A stretch of 64,000 nt of DNA, taken from assembly GCF_000969985.1 (NCBI RefSeq), contig NZ_CP009526.1, forward strand, positions 4,278,001 through 4,342,000. The letters run 5' to 3'. Below are positions 58,690 to 64,000 of this stretch, one piece after another; position 1 is the first letter of the stretch; the number at the start of each line of letters is the position of its first letter. Source of the stretch: Methanosarcina barkeri str. Wiesmoor (GTDB lineage Archaea > Halobacteriota > Methanosarcinia > Methanosarcinales > Methanosarcinaceae). The notes beneath the pieces are model-generated. The model did no database searches, had not been told where the DNA came from, and saw nothing but the letters and a program-made list of their open reading frames with translations. The translations under genes and the position numbers were made by a program.

Positions 58690-60066
58690 ATGAATTTAAA
58701 AAATAATTTAGCAAAAGTTACACAAGCTTACTGCAGCATTGTCGATAATTTTTTCCAATGGATACTCATAAGAATTTTGATTAAAAAAAGTACTTATCTA
58801 AAAATTTTAAAATCGGTATATATAAATGAAAAAACAATCTTAGCATGTTTATTTTTAATTGCTCTCACTATTCGAATCTCAGTATATGCAATTTTATCCC
58901 CTGCATATTATCCATTAGATCCATCTGACCTTTCAAGCGATTCAAGAGCTTATGATCTGAATGCTATAAATGGGATCACAAATGGTGAATTTTCAACATA
59001 TTGGCAGCCAGGAATCAGTTTTATCTTAGGTATTATATATCTTATTTTTGGACATAATATAATAATTGCATCCTTATTATTAATTCTGATTGGTTCATAT
59101 GTGGGAATTATCTCATATTTAATTTCTAAGTACATATTCTCTCAGAAAAAAGCTGGATATTTATCTTTTTTTTTAATAGCTATTTATCCCTATCTTATCT
59201 TAGAATCTCCAAAAATAATGTCTGATACCTTTGCTCTGTTTATTTTTACATCATCTTTATACTATATTATAAAAGATTTCAATGAGAAAAGGCTAAAATA
59301 TTCTTTAATTATTGGCTTTCTTACAGGAGTATTATTGTTAACAAGGCCAAATTATTTTTGGGTTCCTCCATTGTATTTAATACTCACAGCCAATTCATTT
59401 AAAGGTGAAGGATATTTATTTTTGCTAAAAAAATACATATTTTTTTCAATCACGCTTTTATTGGTAATAACGCCTTGGATTATATATACAGATACGAAAC
59501 TAGGAGAACCAACGCTTACAACTAATGGAGGAGTGAATTTTTATATAGGCAATAATCATAATTCAACAGGAAGGTATTGTGACCCATATGGCCTTAAAGA
59601 GAATAATAGTGAAATATTAAGAAGTAGAGAGGGTTTTAAGAAAGGATTAGACTATATTTTTACTTATCCAGCAGATTATTTCGCGTTGTGTTTAAAAAAA
59701 ATTGATTTATTACTATATATTCCCCAAAGATTACCATCTGAGTTGACAACTCATTCAGACTCAAATATTACAGAAATGTTGTTCAGTTCTATTATTAATC
59801 TGGGATTCATTGCTATCCAACTCGTTGGTATAAGAGGACTAATATATTCAAAAGGGCAAATTAAAAATAAACAAATATCTAATTTTATAATAGGTAGTCT
59901 TTTTTTCTTGTACACAACACCTATCGTTTTTTTTGTTTATGTACGAGCTACCATTCCTATCATATTTATATGGATACTTATTTCAAGCCCATACTTAGTT
60001 TATATAATCAAAGTTGCGCTGGCGCACCCAGCTGCAAGCAATGGTGTATGTTCGCACCACCACTAA
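58690..60066 (+). CDS. GT39-like membrane glycosyltransferase, 3' end altered
   Basis: This 458-residue polytopic protein has about ten membrane helices. The first external loop contains LDPSDLSSDSRAYDLNAI and STYWQPGISFILGIIYLIFG, the layout of GT39/PMT-type transferases with an acidic catalytic pair. ITPWIIYTD and TNGGVNFYIGNNHNSTGRYC follow near residue 265. The last 16 residues (VALAHPAASNGVCSHHH) are encoded by a hairpin of the IS605-like type at 60016-60062, so the natural C-terminus has been replaced. It probably acts on surface glycans with the adjacent cassette. Confidence 0.72.
   Translation: MNLKNNLAKVTQAYCSIVDNFFQWILIRILIKKSTYLKILKSVYINEKTILACLFLIALTIRISVYAILSPAYYPLDPSDLSSDSRAYDLNAINGITNGEFSTYWQPGISFILGIIYLIFGHNIIIASLLLILIGSYVGIISYLISKYIFSQKKAGYLSFFLIAIYPYLILESPKIMSDTFALFIFTSSLYYIIKDFNEKRLKYSLIIGFLTGVLLLTRPNYFWVPPLYLILTANSFKGEGYLFLLKKYIFFSITLLLVITPWIIYTDTKLGEPTLTTNGGVNFYIGNNHNSTGRYCDPYGLKENNSEILRSREGFKKGLDYIFTYPADYFALCLKKIDLLLYIPQRLPSELTTHSDSNITEMLFSSIINLGFIAIQLVGIRGLIYSKGQIKNKQISNFIIGSLFFLYTTPIVFFVYVRATIPIIFIWILISSPYLVYIIKVALAHPAASNGVCSHHH
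60016..60062 (+). mobile_element. third IS605-like hairpin at the end of the glycosyltransferase gene
   Basis: The stretch CACCCAGCTGCAAGCAATGG followed by TGTATGTTCGCACC aligns with the hairpin at 57881-57915 (CACCCCAACCTAAAGGATGG followed by GGTATGCTTCGGGCC) with scattered changes. It lies inside the last codons of the upstream reading frame. The following 60067-60253 holds no gene. Confidence 0.35.
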
Positions 60067-60253
60067 ATTCCGTTAAAGGAAATAATACCCCTAAACAATT
60101 TAGTTTGAGCAGAAGTTAATAACCGAAAATGGAATTGAGAAATCACATTATCATCAACGGTTACCGGGGAAGTTTCCCATCCCCGCAGCAAGCTAGCTAG
60201 GTATTCGACTGAAATAATGATGGGAAACCAAATTTTACATAAAAAAGATTTTA

Positions 60254-60485
60254 TTTAGCATGAAAGTACGAAATAAAACTGGCTCCCAACGCTCCTTTTA
60301 ATCTTCTGCTCCTTATCAAATTTAAGCCTTCTATGGCAATTCACTGATTAGTTTAGCAATGGTTTGAAAAACCATAGTTAGAACAACCTTACTACCCAGG
60401 ATAATGACGAGATCGATAGGCAAAGAAAGGTAAAGTAGAATACTTTCATTTCTTTGTGCCTGTTATTCGAAGAATATCATGTCCG
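60254..60485. mobile_element. IS110-derived MITE, unit 1
   Basis: This 232-bp element starts with the IS110 left end TTTAGCATGAAAGTAC and ends with about 160 bases related to the recombinase-upstream end of the IS110 elements at 49093 and 50680. The shared part runs from the CTATGGCAATTCACTGATTAG block to ATTCGAAGAATATCATG. A filler of about 55 bases replaces the recombinase gene. The hairpin ATGGTTT-GAA-AAACCAT is kept. Confidence 0.85.
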
Positions 60486-60717
60486 TTTAGCATGAAAGTA
60501 CGAAATAAAACTGGCTCCCAACGCTCCTTTTAATCTTCTGCTCCTTATCAAATTTAAGCCTTCTATGGCAATTCACTGATTAGTTTAGCAATGGTTTGAA
60601 AAACCATAGTTAGAACAACCTTACTACCCAGGATAATGACGAGATCGATAGGCAAAGAAAGGTAAAGTAGAATACTTTCATTTCTTTGTGCCTGTTATTC
60701 GAAGAATATCATGTCCG
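60486..60717. mobile_element. IS110-derived MITE, unit 2 (perfect tandem copy)
   Basis: This unit is identical to unit 1 over all 232 bases and joined head-to-tail to it, sharing the TTTAG core at the junction. Perfect identity shows the duplication is recent and fits insertion of a circular IS110-type intermediate next to an existing copy. Confidence 0.9.
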
Positions 60718-60819
60718 TTTAGTAGAAAATCCTACTTGAAAAAAGCCATGATGGACTTGAAGGCAGTGTGCCTAATCTTCTGTAAATTTTACTATATACC
60801 CCTTATTCTTCTTTTTTGA

Positions 60820-61440
60820 TTACTGCTCCATTACTATATACCTGTTTCCTGTAATCCAGTCTTCATTAATGTCTATCAGTATTGAGACTACCAGTCTCAA
60901 TACTGATTCTTGGTTCGGAAATGCTCCCACAACTCTACTTCTTCTTTTTATTTCCTTGTTAGTTCTCTCCATCATATTTGTTGTCCTTATTCCTCTCCAA
61001 TGACTCTGTGGAAACTGCATGTAGTTCATTACATCATACTGAAAATGTTCAAGAGTATCAGCTGCACTTTTATATCCCATATTATCCAGTTCTCTGATCA
61101 AATCCTGTAACTTCTGACGGTCTACCAATGCTTCTTTTATTTTCTCTGATACTTCTTTCTGTTTCTTTTTTGGAACCTTTTTTAGAACTTGTCTTATCAG
61201 ATGAACGTGACACATCTGCCAGCTTGATCCAATAAAGGATTCTCTAACTGCTTTTTGTATCCCTTTATGACCATCAGAAACAACTAACTTTACACCTCTT
61301 AACCCTCTTTCTTTAAGGTCTTCGAATAGACCTTCCCAGAATAGAGAGTCTTCACTGTCTGCCAATCTTACTCCAAGAATCTCACGTAAACCGTCATCTC
61401 GGATTCCAGCAACTACAAAAAGAGCTTTAGGGACCTTAAA
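60820..61440 (-). pseudogene. IS256-family transposase, C-terminal half
   Basis: The minus strand encodes the C-terminal half of a Mutator-type transposase: VAGIRDDGLREILGVRLADS (frame open to about 61437), KLVVSDGHKGIQKAVRESF with the second catalytic Asp, WQMCHVHLIRQVL, and RTTNMMERTNKEIKRRSRVV with the catalytic Glu. The N-terminal half and the left end are missing beyond 61440, where unrelated DNA begins. The element is inactive. Confidence 0.88.
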
Positions 61441-61609
61441 AATTGTTTGAGATAACCAGTTATTTAAACGCTTTATTCTTGGAAAAGATGATTCAGTTTA
61501 ATTTCCCCGCCAAAAATACACCCTATTTTTGTCTAAAAACTAATTTTACTCAATTATAAAGCGCAAAATTTATTGAGGAGGACAGCTAATCCTCCTCTGG
61601 TGTTTGTCT

Positions 61610-62668
61610 ATGAAACCTCCGCTTATCCCAATAAACGAAGATTACAAATGGAAATTGCTTTCAGAGATATTAAACGTTTTTGATTTGCGATCCACTAAAC
61701 AAATTCTTTCACAATATGAGATACTACCTCTCGAAAAATCCATTCCTTCCCTGAAAATCGTCATTCTAAGCATGTATTTTTGCCTTGAGATTTCCTACGT
61801 AGTCAGAGAATTGGAAGAAAAGAAGAAATTACGGAAATTTATGAGAATCAAGTTAGTGCCTTCTGAAGATGAAGTCTACAGCATTATGAGTAGCTTTGAT
61901 CCAGATCAGTTCATCAACTTCGTTATTGGGTTACTTAATAACATTTGTTCTCGTCATAAAAGAGGTATAAGCCACATCATAATCGATAGCACAGACATCA
62001 ATCTTGACCTTAACTGGTTTAAGAGGAAAATTAGCAAAAAAATGCTAAAAGATCGAGATTTTAAGTGGGGACACTCTAAACATAGAGGTTATTTCATAGG
62101 GATGAAGCTAAGTCTTGCTCTGGAATATCCAAGCTTAAAACCGTTAGCATTCATTGTTAATGAAGCAAACATTAGTGAGTACACGGTTTATCCACAGATT
62201 CTTGAAGAGCTAAATAGAAGAAGGAAAGAAAGAGCAGGAGACATACTTTATTTCTACAGAAGTTATTACTCATATGAAAATTATGTAATAGGAATAGCAA
62301 AATAAAAGATAGTTCCTGTAATTTTTCCAAGGAGTAATTGTAATTTTAACAAACTTTTTGGTATGCTAAGCTATCCTCTTAATATATTTGATTCAAAAAG
62401 AAATACAGAGGAAGAAAAGAAGCTTTACGGGAAACTGGTTGTAAAGTTTAAGTCTTTGATTGAAAAATGGGGAGAACTTAGGCCTATTAGATATCTCATA
62501 GAGGACGTGTTTAAATTAGCCAAAAAGACATGCAATATGGAGAATTTACACAGATATACGATGCGTTCTGTAAAAAAATACTGTTCTCTAACTGTATTTT
62601 TGACAGGGACAGTCATAGCTTTCTTTATTAATGATAAAAAGGGATTAAAACGCTTGACTGAGAGTTAA
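61610..62668 (+). pseudogene. DDE transposase (IS4/IS5-like) with an in-frame TAA
   Basis: The frame starts MKPPLIPINEDYKW at 61610, contains HIIIDSTDINLDLNWFKRK (first catalytic Asp) and stops at TAA 62303-62305. It then continues unshifted for 19 codons (KIVPVIFPRSNCNFNKLFG) into MLSYPLNIFDSKRN and the C-terminal RYLIEDVFKLAKKTCN, where the last catalytic Glu lies. One nonsense change therefore splits an otherwise complete protein of about 352 residues. A GAGGAGG/CCTCCTC inverted repeat lies just upstream (61575-61597). Confidence 0.78.
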
Positions 62669-63917
62669 GAATAAAAGCACCATATATCGTTTCAAAAGTC
62701 CTCTGAATCCCACATATATGCAGAATTACTGTCAACAAATCTGATACATTCTCTGCAAATATTGTACTCCAACGTAACTGTGTATATCTAGCCATTTTTT
62801 CAGGATGAGTTGTTGAGTTTCTTACAAGAGAATATATTCTTCTGCTAACGATTAGTGCCAATATTGCTGTCCAGATTAGAGCTTCAATTACCTGCACATT
62901 CTTTGTTTCAAGAACGTCTAGCGCGTATTTGCTTTTCAATTCTTTGAAAAGCAGTTCTATGTCCCATCTTGCTCCATATAGGTTTGCAATATCTTTTGCA
63001 TTCAAAATATCTTTCTGAATATTTGTGATATAAATATGGTACTTTTCATCCTCGTCATTATAGACTGCAACAAGACGTACAATCATCTCATCCTGTTTTT
63101 GTTTACCTTTGTATACTCTTCTTTTAAACTTTATTTTCACAACAGCATCAAGATCTTTCCCAGAAAGTTGTTTAATGCATTCACTAACAGTTTTTCCAGC
63201 GAACTCCTTGCTTTTTGTCTTAGAAAGTCCCTCTTCAACAGAAACAAGAATAGGATCCATATTTTTCCTTATTCTTGAAACAAAATATCCTCCATTTTCC
63301 TCAACCCTTGCAAACATCTGAGTTTTGTAAAAACCAAGATCAACAAGCAGAATACGATCTTTGATCCAGGGACCTATTTTTAATGTCTTGATCTCAGCTG
63401 TTTTTTCAGAATACAGGGCAACTGTTTTAGGTCCGTTAGCAACTGCGCTTACCATAACCCCCACTTTTATGCCTGCAGCTACTTTTCTTGTTCTTGCTAC
63501 TGGAAATTTGTCTGCTAAAGAAGAGTGAAGACGAACAATTGTACTGTCCTGAATGAGAACATCTTGGAAGTTTTCGAGTTTCTTGCTAAGTTTTCTACCA
63601 GGTTCTTTTGCAAGTTCTTCTATGCCGTGAATTACACACTGATGTAGGAACTCAACAAGTTCTGGAGTGAAACGATAGTACCAACTGCTATCGCTTATGA
63701 TTTTATGAGACTCAGTTTCATATTCTCGTTTCAAACTGGCAAGTGTACGCTGCAAGCGTACACCAAAACTCAGAGTTAAAACCCAAAAGATGATGACAGG
63801 GTCAATTTTACGTTCACGTATTATAAGACCAGTTTCTCTGGCAGTTTGCCTTAACCACTCTTCGGGAAACATTTCCCGAAGAGAGTCCTCAAGAGTAGGT
63901 GGAGAACGAGGAGACAT
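62628..63917 (-). CDS. IS4-family transposase (ISH8-like), intact
   Basis: This 429-residue DDE transposase has VLIQDSTIVRLHSSLADKFP (first Asp), ILLVDLGFYKTQMF (second Asp) and the IS4 signature Y-(2)-R-(3)-E-(6)-K in NLYGARWDIELLFKELKSKY. The frame is open throughout, so this may be the only complete transposase in the right-hand cluster. Its 3' end overlaps the convergent transposase relic by about 40 bases. The flanking 63918-64000 is non-coding and may include the element end. Confidence 0.9.
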   Translation of the reverse strand: MSPRSPPTLEDSLREMFPEEWLRQTARETGLIIRERKIDPVIIFWVLTLSFGVRLQRTLASLKREYETESHKIISDSSWYYRFTPELVEFLHQCVIHGIEELAKEPGRKLSKKLENFQDVLIQDSTIVRLHSSLADKFPVARTRKVAAGIKVGVMVSAVANGPKTVALYSEKTAEIKTLKIGPWIKDRILLVDLGFYKTQMFARVEENGGYFVSRIRKNMDPILVSVEEGLSKTKSKEFAGKTVSECIKQLSGKDLDAVVKIKFKRRVYKGKQKQDEMIVRLVAVYNDEDEKYHIYITNIQKDILNAKDIANLYGARWDIELLFKELKSKYALDVLETKNVQVIEALIWTAILALIVSRRIYSLVRNSTTHPEKMARYTQLRWSTIFAENVSDLLTVILHICGIQRTFETIYGAFILNSQSSVLIPFYH

Positions 63918-64000
63918 AGATACAAAGATTAGAATATTATTATAAAAGCATATACATTTCCTGGAGGCTGCTGATTATTCTTCGAATCAACGTGCTTGGG

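Overview
The window is chromosomal DNA of a methanogenic archaeon, most probably a Methanosarcina. Evidence: archaeal ribosomal/RNA polymerase genes (L18e, L13, S9, RpoN, tRNA-Pro, RpoK, S2), the archaeal mevalonate-pathway set (mevalonate kinase, isopentenyl phosphate kinase, type 2 IPP isomerase, geranylgeranyl diphosphate synthase) with an archaeal RNase J, an RPA plus RPA-associated protein pair, YVTN-propeller and NosD-type surface proteins, and a high density of IS1634, IS110, IS630, IS256 and IS4-type insertion sequences. The assignment is from gene content and recall, not from a search.

Layout. 0.2-3.7 kb: a minus-strand ferrous iron operon (feoA-feoA-feoB-membrane protein-feoC-like) with a candidate three-site operator. 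4.0-13.2 kb: a repeatedly duplicated family of small secreted or membrane proteins, a DUF4367-like lipoprotein, and a large DUF3160 lipoprotein gene that is open only if one in-frame UAG is read through, which is notable because Methanosarcina decodes UAG as pyrrolysine. 13.7-29 kb: a methyltransferase, chorismate synthase, a cation efflux protein, a decayed IS1634, two secreted repeat proteins, RPA genes, serA, a DUF2240 protein and a pyruvate/indolepyruvate decarboxylase-like enzyme. 29.5-39.9 kb: the core ribosomal/RNA polymerase operon followed by the isoprenoid genes. 40.2-60 kb: two near-identical copies of a surface-glycan cassette (UbiA-type prenyltransferase, membrane GT-C glycosyltransferase, PHP phosphoesterase, flippase-like protein, DUF362 protein) in direct orientation. 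They are separated by a glycosyltransferase gene wrecked by IS630 and by two IS110 elements. 60-64 kb: a pile of mobile-element remnants, including a perfect tandem pair of 232-bp IS110-derived MITEs, and an apparently intact IS4-type transposase.

How the genes fit together. The isoprenoid operon makes the precursors of archaeal membrane lipids and polyprenyl carriers. The adjacent duplicated cassette looks like a user of polyprenyl phosphate: UbiA could attach phosphoribose, PHP could remove the phosphate, the flippase-like protein could turn the lipid-linked furanose outward, and the AftB/ZomB-like GT-C proteins could transfer it to surface glycans. This pathway is an inference from family resemblance. 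The two copies are almost identical at both ends but carry unrelated glycosyltransferases in the middle slot, so the locus looks like a modular, exchangeable glycosylation system reshaped by insertion sequences.
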